This document shows, piece after piece, positions 1 to 8,489 of a stretch of 64,000 nt of DNA. The position numbers were made by a program, and so were the translations under genes. Positions within the stretch are counted from its first letter, which is position 1. Every line of letters begins with the position of its first letter. Under the pieces are notes generated by a model that was not told the origin of the DNA, made no database searches, and saw nothing but the letters and a program-made list of their open reading frames with translations. Origin of the DNA: Arthrobacter sp. StoSoilB19 (lineage in GTDB: Bacteria > Actinomycetota > Actinomycetes > Actinomycetales > Micrococcaceae); the NCBI RefSeq assembly GCF_019977275.1, contig NZ_AP024650.1, positions 4,278,001-4,342,000 of the forward strand, read 5' to 3'.

Positions 1-1114
1 CGCCGTCGTGGGTGAGGCAGGCACCGGCCACCACTTCGTCGTCGAAATCCAGGGTGAGCCCGCCGGCACCGGCGTCATCCGGGCGCACCAGCAGGGCCAG
101 CAGGTTGGCCACGTTCTTGGCGTAAAGACGGGAGGCGTCCGACGCCATCGCCGAGGCCGGGTCCTTCAGGCCCACCAGGGTGACGTGCCCCATTCCATCG
201 GCGGTGGGGATGGGGATGTCCTGGCCCGGTACCGAACCCTCCACGTTGCCGCCGGACTCCGCGGCGAGATCAACCACCACCGACCCGGGCCGCATGCCCT
301 GCACCATCCCGCGCGTCACCAGGAGGGGTGCGGGGCGCCCGGGGACCGCCGCCGTCGTAATCAGCACGTCCGACTGAGCCACGTGCGGCGCCAGCAGCTG
401 CCGCTGCCGTGTGCCGGCATCGGAGCTCAGCTGCCGGGCGTAGCCGCCGGCCGCCTCCGCCGTCTCCAGGTCCAGCCGGATGAAGGTGCCGCCCATGGAG
501 GCAACCTCGTCCGCGGAAGCCGGACGGATGTCGTTGGCGAAAACCCGGGCGCCCAGGCGCTTGGCCGTGCCGATGGCCTGCAGCCCCGCCACCCCGGCTC
601 CGAGGACCAGGACCCTGGCGGGCGGAATGGTTCCCGCGGCCGTCATGTAGAGCGGGAAGAAGCGGGGCAGCCGGATGGCAGCCTCCAGCACGCAGCGGTA
701 GCCGGCCACCAGCGCCTGCGAGCTGAGGGCGTCCATGGACTGGGCACGGGAAATGCGGGGCACCAGTTCAAGGGCGAAGGAGGTCACCCCGTTGTCCGCG
801 AGCGCCTGCACTGCCGGCAGCTCGGACGACGGCGACGCGAGCCCCACGGTGACGGCTCCCCTTTTCAGGGACGCGGCGGTGTGCCGGTCAAGGGGGCGGA
901 CATGCGCCAGGATGTCGAGGGCCGTGGTGTTGAGTTCCGGGACGACGGCGGCGCCGGCGTTTTGGTATGCCTGGTCGGCGTGCCCGGCGCCGTCCCCCGC
1001 CCCGGTCTCCACCAGGACCTCCAGCCCCATCCCGGCCAGCTGCCTGACGGTATCCGGCGTGGCGGCCACACGACGCTCGCCCTCCCGGCGTTCCCGCGGT
1101 ATGCCCAGTTTCAC
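1..1114 (-). CDS. pntA: NAD(P) transhydrogenase subunit alpha, partial (C-terminus beyond left edge)
   Basis: This encodes the N-terminal 371 residues of a proton-translocating NAD(P)+ transhydrogenase alpha subunit, the NAD(H)-binding part of the membrane complex that exchanges hydride between NADH and NADP+. The product opens VKLGIPRERREGERRVAATP, typical of the AlaDH/PNT N-terminal domain. The NAD-binding stretch VLVLGAGVAGLQAIGTAKRL follows in the middle, with the usual VLITTAAVPGRPAP after it. The GTG at 1112-1114 is chosen because AGGAGG lies about 9 nt upstream. The reading frame is still open at position 1, so the transmembrane part or the separate pntAb gene would lie to the left. 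It is transcribed away from the IclR gene at 1276. Confidence 0.88.
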   Translation of the reverse strand, partial: MKLGIPRERREGERRVAATPDTVRQLAGMGLEVLVETGAGDGAGHADQAYQNAGAAVVPELNTTALDILAHVRPLDRHTAASLKRGAVTVGLASPSSELPAVQALADNGVTSFALELVPRISRAQSMDALSSQALVAGYRCVLEAAIRLPRFFPLYMTAAGTIPPARVLVLGAGVAGLQAIGTAKRLGARVFANDIRPASADEVASMGGTFIRLDLETAEAAGGYARQLSSDAGTRQRQLLAPHVAQSDVLITTAAVPGRPAPLLVTRGMVQGMRPGSVVVDLAAESGGNVEGSVPGQDIPIPTADGMGHVTLVGLKDPASAMASDASRLYAKNVANLLALLVRPDDAGAGGLTLDFDDEVVAGACLTHDG

Positions 1115-1275
1115 CCGCCGACCCCTCCTCCTGACAAGCGATGCAGCGGCTCTGCTGCACGCAGTTGGCTAGAGTCTATGGCCCGTTCAGCTGCGGCGGG
1201 AGTGGTGCGCTGTGCTTGTGTGGAAACAGTTACATGGCAAGCGGCCTTGAGTGCGGTCCACCGCGGGAGGGAGGG

Positions 1276-2058
1276 TCAGCCGCGGGTGGTTGGGCCAGGG
1301 CCGCCGTAATCGAGTGCGATCCGCCGCGCGGTCTCCATCAACGGGGGAAGGACTGACGATTCAATGTCCTGGGCGGCCGCCCGGTGCGTCTGCAGTGAAA
1401 CATTCGCCGCAGCCACCACCTCGTTCCCCCGCCGCACCGGCACGGCCACGCCGCGCAGGCCTTCCTCGAGCTCCTGGGAAACCATGGACCAGCCCCTTTT
1501 ACGCGCCAGCTCCACTTCGGAACGCAGGTCGTCAATGCTGCTGATGGAGCGGTCGGTGTAGCGGTGCAGCTGGACCGTGCGGAGATACTCCTCGAGCTGC
1601 GCCGGGGGCATTCCGGCGAGGAGCACCCGGCCCATTGACGTCGCCCAGGCCGGAAACCGGGTCCCCACGGTAATGGAGACGCTCAACAGCCGCGGCGACG
1701 GCACGCAGGCAACGTAAACCACGTCGCCGCCGTCGAGGATGCACAAGGCCGTGGTCTCGTTCAGGTCCTCCGCCAGTTCCTTGAGGTGCGGCTGGGCCAC
1801 CCCGGGAAGCGTAAGGCCGGCCAGGTAGGCCCGACCGATGTCCAGGGAACGGGCGGTCAGTTCAAAGGCCTGGCCATCGGCGCGGAGGTAGCCAAGATCT
1901 GCCAGGGTCAGGAGGAACCGGCGCGCGGAGGCGCGGGTCATGTCGGTCCGGGCAGCAACCTGGGAAACAGTGAGCCGTGGCTGGTCGGGGGAAAAGGCGA
2001 GCAGGACGTCGAAGGCCTTCTCAACCGACTTCACAAAGTAGGCTGGCTGCTCCTCCAT
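1276..2058 (-). CDS. IclR-family transcriptional regulator
   Basis: This 260-aa protein has IclR-family architecture. The N-terminal winged helix-turn-helix lies at about residues 10-75 (SQVAARTDMTRASARRFLLT), and the C-terminal effector domain contains VGTRFPAWATSMGRVLLAG. It resembles the PcaR/PobR/CatR branch that controls aromatic catabolism and is a close relative of the IclR protein at 4639. The ATG at 2058 is preferred over the longer frame because the IclR domain begins a few residues later and a purine-rich GGAGAGGAA lies upstream. It lies 117 bp downstream of the AroE-like gene on the same strand, next to a divergent MHS transporter. A role in shikimate or aromatic uptake control is inferred from position only. 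Confidence 0.85.
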   Translation of the reverse strand: MEEQPAYFVKSVEKAFDVLLAFSPDQPRLTVSQVAARTDMTRASARRFLLTLADLGYLRADGQAFELTARSLDIGRAYLAGLTLPGVAQPHLKELAEDLNETTALCILDGGDVVYVACVPSPRLLSVSITVGTRFPAWATSMGRVLLAGMPPAQLEEYLRTVQLHRYTDRSISSIDDLRSEVELARKRGWSMVSQELEEGLRGVAVPVRRGNEVVAAANVSLQTHRAAAQDIESSVLPPLMETARRIALDYGGPGPTTRG

Positions 2059-2175
2059 GAACGTTGCGGTTCCTCTCCCGACGGTCGGCGCCCCGGCACA
2101 GGGTCCGCCGGGCTTCAGCGCCTGTCCGATCATATCGGCCCGGTGGGCACTGGAGTGCGTGGGGCGGCCCGCTGG

Positions 2176-3000
2176 TCAGGAGGCGGCCCGGATGCGTTCC
2201 AGCGTTTCCTTGAGCAGCCTCCCGGACTGCCCGTCGAGCCCCAGGAGCGGCACCATGGCCACCGCCTGTTCCCGCAGGTGCTCCCAGCCATCGATGCACC
2301 GGACTCCCATGCCACGCGCCCGGGCCACGCTTGCAGTGGTGTGGCGGGCATACACGAAGTCATAGACGACGGCGTCAGGGGCGAGTGGGCCGTCGCCCCA
2401 TGCCGGACCGTCGGACATGCTTTTGCCGATGGGAGTGGCATTCACGATCAGGGAGGCATCGGCGGACAGCTCCTGCCCCTGCTGCCAGGAGACCGTCCGG
2501 GCGTCCATGCCGCGTTCCCGGGCAAGATCCAGCAATTCCGCCGCGGCGTGCGGGTCGCGGTCAGTGATGGAAACGGTCCCCAGATGCCCCTCCAGGGCGA
2601 TCATCGCGGCCCTTGCCGCTCCACCGGCGCCCAGGAGGAGGGCGTGCCGTTGGTACTGGCCGCCCAGCAGCGCGGTCACGGCGGATATATCGGTGTTGTG
2701 CCCCACCAGCCGTGTGCCCTTTCGAACCAGGAGGTTGCAGGCACCGCTCAACAGGACCGGGTCTGTTGCCTCGTCCGCTGTTTCCGCCGCCCAGTGCTTG
2801 TGCGGCATGGTCACGTTGGCCGCCACGATGCCGGGCGCCAGGAGCCGCCTGCGGACCTCGTCGAGGTCGCCGCCGGCCGGCACATCCCAGGCATCGTAGG
2901 TCCATCCAAGGCCGAGTTCCTGGAAAACAGGATTCCAGAGGCGCGGGGACATGGCCTTGGAAGCTGCTGATCCGATCAGGACTAAGCGGGAGGGTTCCAT
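2176..3000 (-). CDS. Shikimate dehydrogenase-like protein (AroE family)
   Basis: This 274-aa protein belongs to the shikimate/quinate 5-dehydrogenase family (NADP/NAD-linked interconversion of 3-dehydroshikimate and shikimate). Visible hallmarks are the substrate-binding segment SKAMSPRLWN near residue 12, NVTMPHK with the catalytic lysine, the conserved GHNTD, and the Rossmann glycine loop LLLGAGGAARAA. It is clearly divergent from the second AroE-like protein in this window (14131-15012). ATG 3000 is chosen because the domain starts directly after it and AAAGGTG lies upstream. It is divergent from an MHS-family transporter and followed by an IclR gene, which points to catabolism of shikimate-like compounds rather than biosynthesis. 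Substrate specificity cannot be read from the sequence. Confidence 0.82.
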   Translation of the reverse strand: MEPSRLVLIGSAASKAMSPRLWNPVFQELGLGWTYDAWDVPAGGDLDEVRRRLLAPGIVAANVTMPHKHWAAETADEATDPVLLSGACNLLVRKGTRLVGHNTDISAVTALLGGQYQRHALLLGAGGAARAAMIALEGHLGTVSITDRDPHAAAELLDLARERGMDARTVSWQQGQELSADASLIVNATPIGKSMSDGPAWGDGPLAPDAVVYDFVYARHTTASVARARGMGVRCIDGWEHLREQAVAMVPLLGLDGQSGRLLKETLERIRAAS

Positions 3001-3058
3001 CGTGAAGCACCTTTCCGTCGGCGTTGTGATTGGCGTCACCGACTAGTATCCTCTTTGT

Positions 3059-3092
3059 AGGCGCATTACGCACACATGTTCGCAATGCGTAC
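3059..3092 (+). promoter_or_regulatory. Paired PcaR/PobR-like operator boxes in the divergent promoter region
   Basis: Two 15-bp boxes with starts 19 bp apart lie between the AroE-like gene and the MHS transporter. Box A is AGGCGCATTACGCAC (3059-3073) and box B is GTTCGCAATGCGTAC (3078-3092). Both fit the form CG-N5-CGNAC, and B also has the full GTTCG left arm known from PcaR/PobR sites. An overlapping inverted repeat, CGCATTACG (3062-3070) with CGCAATGCG (3081-3089), has one mismatch. The same two-box spacing occurs at 15097-15130. IclR-family binding is inferred. Confidence 0.55.
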
Positions 3093-3138
3093 AAATAGAA
3101 CAGATCCCCCGCCTTCAGCGTGGAAGGAAAACCCGGAC

Positions 3139-4476
3139 ATGACCGACATCGCAGCAGGAGCCCAGGCCAAGCCGACGCCTGAGGCACAACGCCGGCTAAA
3201 GCGCGCCAAGAAGGCAGCGCTGGCCGCATTCCTCGGCGGCGCCCTGGAGTACTACGACTTCTTCATCTACGCCACTGCCGCTTCCCTCGTCTTCTCGAAG
3301 ATCTTCTTCCCGGCGGGCGACCCCACGGTTGCCTTGCTGGCCTCCTTCGCCACGTTCGGCGTGGCATACGTGGCCCGGCCCTTCGGCGCCGTGGTGTTCG
3401 GCCACCTTGGTGACAAGATCGGCCGGAAGAATACGCTCGTGCTCACCCTGGTGCTCATGGGCAGCGCAACGTTCCTCATCGGCGCCCTGCCGGACTTCAA
3501 CACCGCCGGCTACTGGGCACCCGCGCTGCTGGTCCTGCTCCGCCTGATGCAGGGCCTCTCCGCCGGCGCCGAGACGGCCGGCGCCTCCGCCCTCTCCACG
3601 GAAGAGGCTCCCGAGGGCCGGCGCGGCTTCTTCGCCAGCTTTGCCATGAGCGGCATTTCCGCGGGCATCGTCATGGCATCCCTGGCCTTCCTGCCCGTGG
3701 CTGCCATGAGCGAGGCCGACCGCCTCGCCTGGGGCTGGCGGATCCCGTTCTGGCTCTCCCTGATCGTGCTCATCGTCGCCTACCTGGTCCGCCGGTCACT
3801 GGCCGAACCTGAGGTCTTCGAGGAAAAGCAGGAGCACGGTGAACTGGTGAAGCTTCCGTTCGCCAAGATGTTCCAGACCCACCCGGCGCAGTTCTTCCAG
3901 GTGGCGCTCATGTCCTTCGAAACGGTCACCAACACGTTCATGCAGTCATTCGGCCTGGCCTACGCCGTGTCCGTCGGCGTTCCCGCTTCCACCATGCTGT
4001 GGGTCAGCATCGTGGGCAACATCCTTGCCGTCTTCACCCAGCCCCTGACCGCGCGCCTGTCGGACACGTTCGGCCGCCGGCCCATCTTCATCATCGGCGT
4101 CCTGGGCTCCGGCATCATGATCTTCGTGTATTTCTCGGTGATCGCCACCGGCAACATCCCCATGATCTTCCTGACCAGCACGCTGATCACCGCCGGCACC
4201 TATGCCATGTCCAACGCGATCTACCCGGCCTGGTTCTCCGAGCTCTTCAACGTCAAGGTCCGCTACTCCGGCATGGCCATCGGGCTCCAGATCGGCATCC
4301 TGTGCGCCGGTTTCACCCCGCTGCTCGGCACCGCCCTGGTGGGCGCCGACAAGGCGAACTGGGGACCGGCAGCCTGGATCGTGGCGGGCTCGTCGATCCT
4401 CGCCGTGGCCGGCGCCTGGTGGGCGCGCGAGACCGCCAAGACGCCGCTGCGGGAGCTGGGCAACCCCGTCCGGTAG
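3139..4476 (+). CDS. MFS transporter, metabolite:H+ symporter (MHS) family
   Basis: This 445-aa membrane protein has about 12 transmembrane segments and belongs to the MHS branch of the major facilitator superfamily (ShiA, PcaT and KgtP relatives). Diagnostic stretches are FLGGALEYYDFFIYATAA at the first helix, GHLGDKIGRKNTL in the loop between helices 2 and 3, and a second GRRP-type loop (LSDTFGRRPIF) in the C-terminal half. The ATG at 3139 follows GGAAGGAAAA, and upstream in-frame starts lack a ribosome site. It is divergent from the AroE-like gene and sits beside the pca cluster, so uptake of shikimate, quinate or protocatechuate is likely. The exact substrate is not determined. A strong terminator follows at 4504. 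Confidence 0.88.
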   Translation: MTDIAAGAQAKPTPEAQRRLKRAKKAALAAFLGGALEYYDFFIYATAASLVFSKIFFPAGDPTVALLASFATFGVAYVARPFGAVVFGHLGDKIGRKNTLVLTLVLMGSATFLIGALPDFNTAGYWAPALLVLLRLMQGLSAGAETAGASALSTEEAPEGRRGFFASFAMSGISAGIVMASLAFLPVAAMSEADRLAWGWRIPFWLSLIVLIVAYLVRRSLAEPEVFEEKQEHGELVKLPFAKMFQTHPAQFFQVALMSFETVTNTFMQSFGLAYAVSVGVPASTMLWVSIVGNILAVFTQPLTARLSDTFGRRPIFIIGVLGSGIMIFVYFSVIATGNIPMIFLTSTLITAGTYAMSNAIYPAWFSELFNVKVRYSGMAIGLQIGILCAGFTPLLGTALVGADKANWGPAAWIVAGSSILAVAGAWWARETAKTPLRELGNPVR

Positions 4477-4503
4477 GGGCATTCACAGCCCCATAACGAA
4501 CAG

Positions 4504-4542
4504 AAGAGGACGACGGCGGGAAGCACCCGCCGTCGTCCTCTT
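4504..4542. terminator. Bidirectional terminator between MHS transporter and pca operon
   Basis: A perfect 17-bp inverted repeat (4504-4520 and 4526-4542) encloses a 5-nt AAGCA loop. It sits between convergent transcription units, the transporter ending at 4476 and the pca operon ending at 4639, so it can serve both strands. Confidence 0.85.
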
Positions 4543-4638
4543 GCTTAACCTGGCGGCGCGGCGAGGCCCTGGTTGAGTGCGCAGGAACAGTCCCGGCGCA
4601 CTCAGGCCAGGAGTGGACGCACGGCTGGGGTGGTATTG

Positions 4639-5451
4639 CTAACCGCGGGCGGTCAGGTCCGCGGAGATGAGTTTCGCGGTGGCCATGATCTCCTGCGCCA
4701 CCGAGGCCAGGTAGGCTTCCCGGTCCGGTTTGGCCTCCACGGACTGGGCCTGCAGGGAGACGTTCACCGCGGCCACCACCTTGGGTCCGTCGTACACAGG
4801 AGCGGCAACGGACATCAGGCCCAGCTCCAGTTCCTGGTCCAGCAGGCACCAGCCCTGTGCACGGACCGTTTCCAGGACGGCCAACAGTTCCTGGACGGAC
4901 CCGAGGGCGCGGGGGGTCAGGGGCTTGATGTCGGCCGCGGCGAGATAGGCCTTGAGGTCCGACGCCGGCAGGTGGGCCAGCAGGACCCGGCCCATGGAGG
5001 TGGCGTAGGCGGGGAACCGGGTGCCCACGGTGATCCCGATGGTCATGATGCGGCGCGTGGTGACGCGGGCAATGTAGGCGATGTCGGTGCCGTCCAGCAC
5101 GGCGGCCGACGTCGATTCGCCGAGTTTGAGGGACAGTTCCTCCAGGTGCGGCTGGGCCAGTTGGGGCAGCGACAGCCCGGAGAGGTAGGCGTAGCCCAGC
5201 TGGAGGACTTTGGCCGTCAGCGCGAAGGTCTTGCCGTCGGTGCGCACGTACCCCAGCTCCACCAGGGTATGCAGGAACCGGCGTGCCGTGGCACGGGTCA
5301 GGCCCGTGCGGCCCGCCACCTCGGTGAGCGTCATGACCGGCCGGTCGGCGTCGAAGGCGCGGATCACCGCCAGCCCGCGGGCCAGCGACTGGACGTACTG
5401 GTCGCTGGCCTGCGGGGTTGGCTGGATATCGGTACCTGCGGCGTCGGTCAT
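4639..5451 (-). CDS. pcaR: IclR-family regulator of the protocatechuate (pca) operon
   Basis: This 270-aa IclR-family protein is of the PcaR/PobR type, which uses aromatic or beta-ketoadipate-pathway intermediates as effectors. The wHTH is visible at about residues 20-85 (TEVAGRTGLTRATARRFLHT), followed by the effector domain with ITVGTRFPAYATSMGRVLLA. ATG 5451 is preferred over the in-frame TTG at 5460 because AGGA lies about 9 nt before it. It is the last gene of the minus-strand operon, 23 bp after pcaJ, and so is probably co-transcribed with its targets. Autoregulation through the operator boxes at 15097-15130 is an inference. The symbol reflects position and family, not proof. Confidence 0.85.
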   Translation of the reverse strand: MTDAAGTDIQPTPQASDQYVQSLARGLAVIRAFDADRPVMTLTEVAGRTGLTRATARRFLHTLVELGYVRTDGKTFALTAKVLQLGYAYLSGLSLPQLAQPHLEELSLKLGESTSAAVLDGTDIAYIARVTTRRIMTIGITVGTRFPAYATSMGRVLLAHLPASDLKAYLAAADIKPLTPRALGSVQELLAVLETVRAQGWCLLDQELELGLMSVAAPVYDGPKVVAAVNVSLQAQSVEAKPDREAYLASVAQEIMATAKLISADLTARG

Positions 5452-5474
5452 GGTAACCAATCCTAGGGCCGTCC

Positions 5475-6149
5475 TTAGCCGGCCGAGGCGGCCTTGAGCG
5501 GGACGGGGATGAGTTCCTGGAGTTCCTCGAGGGTGCAGCCAAAAGTCTCGCGGACGGTGACACCGTTGGGACCGGTGAGGAAGACGGCTTTGTCCGTGTA
5601 GACGCGGGTGACGCAGTTGACGCCGGTGACCGGGTAGGTGCAGGCCTCGACGATCTTGGAGGCGCCGTCGCGGGTCAGGAGGGTCATCATGACGAAGACG
5701 TCCTTGGCGCCGGTTGCCAGGTCCATGGCACCGCCGACGGCGGGAATCGCCCCGGGTGCGCCGGTGTGCCAGTTGGCCAGGTCACCGGTGGCCGAGACCT
5801 GGAAGGCGCCCAGGACGCAGATGTCCAGGTGCCCGCCGCGCATGATGGCGAAGGAGTCGGCGTGGTGGAAGTAGGAAGCGCCCGGGAGTTCGGTCACGGG
5901 AATCTTGCCGGCATTGATCAGGTCCTCATCGATCTCGTCGCCCTTGGCTTCGGGGCCCATGCCCAGCATGCCGTTCTCGGTGTGGAGGGTGATGTTCTGG
6001 TCCTCGGTGAGGTAGTTGGACACCAGGGTGGGCTGGCCGATCCCGAGGTTCACGAACGAGCCCGGGGCGATGTCGCGGGCCACGAGCCGGGCGAGGTCAT
6101 CCCGGCCCAGGGGCGTGGCGGAGGTCTGGAGTGATGTTGCAGTGGTCAA
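5475..6149 (-). CDS. pcaJ: 3-oxoadipate CoA-transferase subunit beta
   Basis: This 224-aa beta subunit of succinyl-CoA:3-oxoadipate CoA-transferase activates beta-ketoadipate in the penultimate step of the pathway. The active-site glutamate motif is visible as TENGMLGMGP, and the N-terminal GSFVNLGIGQPTLVSNYL is typical of the SCOT B chain. Translation appears to start at TTG 6149, with AAAGGTGG upstream and no in-frame ATG nearby. Only 2 bp separate it from the pcaI stop, which fits stoichiometric expression of the two subunits. Confidence 0.93.
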   Translation of the reverse strand: MTTATSLQTSATPLGRDDLARLVARDIAPGSFVNLGIGQPTLVSNYLTEDQNITLHTENGMLGMGPEAKGDEIDEDLINAGKIPVTELPGASYFHHADSFAIMRGGHLDICVLGAFQVSATGDLANWHTGAPGAIPAVGGAMDLATGAKDVFVMMTLLTRDGASKIVEACTYPVTGVNCVTRVYTDKAVFLTGPNGVTVRETFGCTLEELQELIPVPLKAASAG

Positions 6150-6151
6150 GG

Positions 6152-6853
6152 TCAGGCCACCTTTCCGCTGGTGCCGGTTGCGCTGCGGTCTGAGGCCGGG
6201 ACGCGGACAACCGTGTTGACGTGAATGCCGGGGGTGACCACGTTTTCCGGGTCCAGCGCCCCCGTGGGCACGATCTCGGAGACCTGCACGATGCTCTGCT
6301 TCGCGGCGGCAGCCATGATGGGGCCGAAGTTCCGGGCCGTCTTGCGGTAGACCAGGTTGCCCTTGCCGTCCGCCTTCAGTGCCTTGATCAGGGCGACGTC
6401 GGCGTGGATGGGGGTTTCAAAGACCTGGCCGCGGCCGTCAATGATCCGCGTTTCCTTGCCCTCGGCCAGCATGGTGCCGTATCCGGTGGGGGTGAAGAAC
6501 CCGCCGATGCCTGCCCCGGCGGCACGGATCCGTTCGGCCAGGTTGCCCTGCGGCACCAGTTCCAGCTCGATCTCGCCGGCCTTGTACTTGGCGTCGAAGT
6601 GCCAGGAATCGGACTGCCGCGGGAAGGAGCAGATCATCTTCCGCACCCGGCCTTCCTTGATGAGCAGGGCCAGGCCCTGGTCGCCCTGCCCGGCGTTGTT
6701 GTTCACCACGGTCAGGTCCGTGGCGCCGCAGTCCAGCAGCGCGTCGATCAGTTCGAACGGCTGGCCGGCGTTGCCGAATCCGCCGATCATCACGGTGGAG
6801 CCGTCCTTGATGCCGGCCACGGCCTCCTGGACGGTGTCAACAAAAGTCAGCAT
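6152..6853 (-). CDS. pcaI: 3-oxoadipate CoA-transferase subunit alpha
   Basis: This 233-aa alpha subunit is the partner of PcaJ. The nucleotide-binding glycine-rich GGFGNAGQP lies near residue 23. The stretch GGFFTPTGYGTMLAEGKE and the ending ENVVTPGIHVNTVVRV match the SCOT A family. The start ATG overlaps the pcaF stop codon by one base (TAATG), indicating coupled translation. The protein has normal family length and no missing motif was seen. Confidence 0.93.
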   Translation of the reverse strand: MLTFVDTVQEAVAGIKDGSTVMIGGFGNAGQPFELIDALLDCGATDLTVVNNNAGQGDQGLALLIKEGRVRKMICSFPRQSDSWHFDAKYKAGEIELELVPQGNLAERIRAAGAGIGGFFTPTGYGTMLAEGKETRIIDGRGQVFETPIHADVALIKALKADGKGNLVYRKTARNFGPIMAAAAKQSIVQVSEIVPTGALDPENVVTPGIHVNTVVRVPASDRSATGTSGKVA

Positions 6854-8052
6854 TACTGGTCCTTTCCAGCGGTGACGTTCTCGAGTACCACGGCCAGGCC
6901 CTGGCCCACGCCGATGCAGATCGCGGCGACGCCCCAGCGTTCGCCGGAGGCCTGCAGGGACCGGGCCAAGGTGCCCAGGATCCGGGTGCCGGAAGCACCC
7001 AGCGGATGGCCCATCGCGATGGCCCCGCCATGCCGGTTCACGATCGAGGGATCGATGCCCCAGGCGTTGATGCAGGCCAGGGACTGCGCAGCGAACGCTT
7101 CGTTAAGTTCGACGGCGCCCACCTGGTCCCAGCCGATGCCCGCCTTCGCGAGGGCCTTGTTCGCCGCCTCCACCGGTGCGTACCCGAAGTACTGCGGATC
7201 ATTCGCGTGCGCGCCGCGGCCGGCGATCCGGGCCAGCGGATCCAGCCCCAGCAGCCCGGCGGCCGCCTCGGACCCGATCCACGCCGCGGAGGCGCCGTCG
7301 GACAACGGCGATGCGTTCCCCGCTGTCACCGTGCCGTTCTCGGTCCGGAACACGGTCTTCAGCCCGGCCAGCTTCTCCGCCGACGATCCGGCACGGATGC
7401 CTTCGTCGCGGACCAGGTCCGTCCCGGGCACCGGGGCGACCAGGTTGTCGTAAAACCCTTCATCCCAGGCGGCGGCGGAGAGGTTGTGGGAGGCCGCGGC
7501 GAACTCGTCCTGCGCCTCGCGGGTCACGTTGTACTTCTCGCGCAGCCGCTCCGTGGCCTCGCCCAGGGAGATGGTCCAATCCTTGGGCATGGCCTTGTTC
7601 ACCAGCCGCCAGCCCAGGGTGGTGGAGGCCAGGGTCATGTCCCCGGCCGGGTAGGGCTTCTCCGTCTTGGGCAGCACCCACGGGGCACGGGACATCGACT
7701 CGGCCCCGCCCACCAGCACCAGGTCGGCGTCGCCGGCGTTGACCTGCCGCGACGCGATGATCGCCGCGTCCAGGGACGAGCCGCAGAGCCGGTTGACCGT
7801 GGTGCCCGGGATGGACACCGGCAGCCCGGCCAGAAGGGTTCCCATCCGCGCGATGTTGCGGTTTTCCTCGCCCGCGCCGTTGGCGTTGCCGAACACCACC
7901 TCATCGATCCGCTCGGGATCAAGCCCGGGAGCCCGCTTCACGGACTCGCTGATAACGTGCGCGGCAAGGTCATCCGGCCGGACGCCGGCGAGGCCGGAAC
8001 CGAACTTGCCAAAGGGGGTGCGCACGGCGTCGTACACAAATGCCTGGTTCAT
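6853..8052 (-). CDS. pcaF: 3-oxoadipyl-CoA thiolase
   Basis: This 399-aa thiolase cleaves 3-oxoadipyl-CoA to succinyl-CoA and acetyl-CoA, the last step of the beta-ketoadipate pathway. The acyl-accepting cysteine is in NRLCGSSLDAA (about residue 90). The catalytic histidine is in GGAIAMGHPLGASGTR, and the second cysteine is in AAICIGVGQG near the C-terminus. The order pcaC-pcaF-pcaI-pcaJ is maintained with minimal spacing, and the start overlaps the end of pcaC by 4 nt (ATGA). Confidence 0.94.
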   Translation of the reverse strand: MNQAFVYDAVRTPFGKFGSGLAGVRPDDLAAHVISESVKRAPGLDPERIDEVVFGNANGAGEENRNIARMGTLLAGLPVSIPGTTVNRLCGSSLDAAIIASRQVNAGDADLVLVGGAESMSRAPWVLPKTEKPYPAGDMTLASTTLGWRLVNKAMPKDWTISLGEATERLREKYNVTREAQDEFAAASHNLSAAAWDEGFYDNLVAPVPGTDLVRDEGIRAGSSAEKLAGLKTVFRTENGTVTAGNASPLSDGASAAWIGSEAAAGLLGLDPLARIAGRGAHANDPQYFGYAPVEAANKALAKAGIGWDQVGAVELNEAFAAQSLACINAWGIDPSIVNRHGGAIAMGHPLGASGTRILGTLARSLQASGERWGVAAICIGVGQGLAVVLENVTAGKDQ

Positions 8053-8489
8053 GGGGTTTTATCCGTTCCGGTGTTGTCCATGTCGTGGAACACCTGCTGT
8101 GCTGTCTTGAAGGCGGTGTTGGCGGAGGGGACGCCGCAGTAGATGGCGGTCTGGAGCAGGATCTCCTTGATCTCGTCCCTGCTCAGGCCGTTCCGGAGGG
8201 CGGCGCGGATATGCATGGCCAGCTCTTCCCAGTGCCCGTGCGCCACCATGGCAGTGATGGTGACGGCGGACCGCATCTGGCGCGGGAGCCCCGGGCGGGT
8301 CCAGATACCACCCCAGGCGATCCGGGTGATCATGTCCTGGAAGTCCTCGGTGAACTCATCCTTGTTGGCGTTGGCCCGGTCCACGTGCGCGTCCCCCAGG
8401 ACTTCGCGCCGGACCACCATGCCGCCGTCGTAAATCTCCTGGCTGGTGGCGCCGGGCTGGACCACGCCGTGCCGCTCATTTCCGCTCAC
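8049..8489 (-). CDS. pcaC: 4-carboxymuconolactone decarboxylase
   Basis: This 146-aa protein is of the carboxymuconolactone decarboxylase family and converts 4-carboxymuconolactone to 3-oxoadipate enol-lactone. The conserved histidine-containing block HGHWEELAMHIRAALRNG and the following LSRDEIKEILLQTAIYCG match the family core. Here pcaC and pcaD are separate genes, unlike the fused pcaL of Streptomyces and Rhodococcus. The start overlaps the pcaD stop by 4 nt. Confidence 0.92.
   Translation of the reverse strand: MSGNERHGVVQPGATSQEIYDGGMVVRREVLGDAHVDRANANKDEFTEDFQDMITRIAWGGIWTRPGLPRQMRSAVTITAMVAHGHWEELAMHIRAALRNGLSRDEIKEILLQTAIYCGVPSANTAFKTAQQVFHDMDNTGTDKTP

Noticed and set aside
8..1309. 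Long plus-strand open frame (433 codons) at the left edge
   Set aside because: It is antisense to the transhydrogenase gene, whose protein is unmistakable. The frame is a product of high GC, with Gly/Arg/His-rich low-quality sequence.
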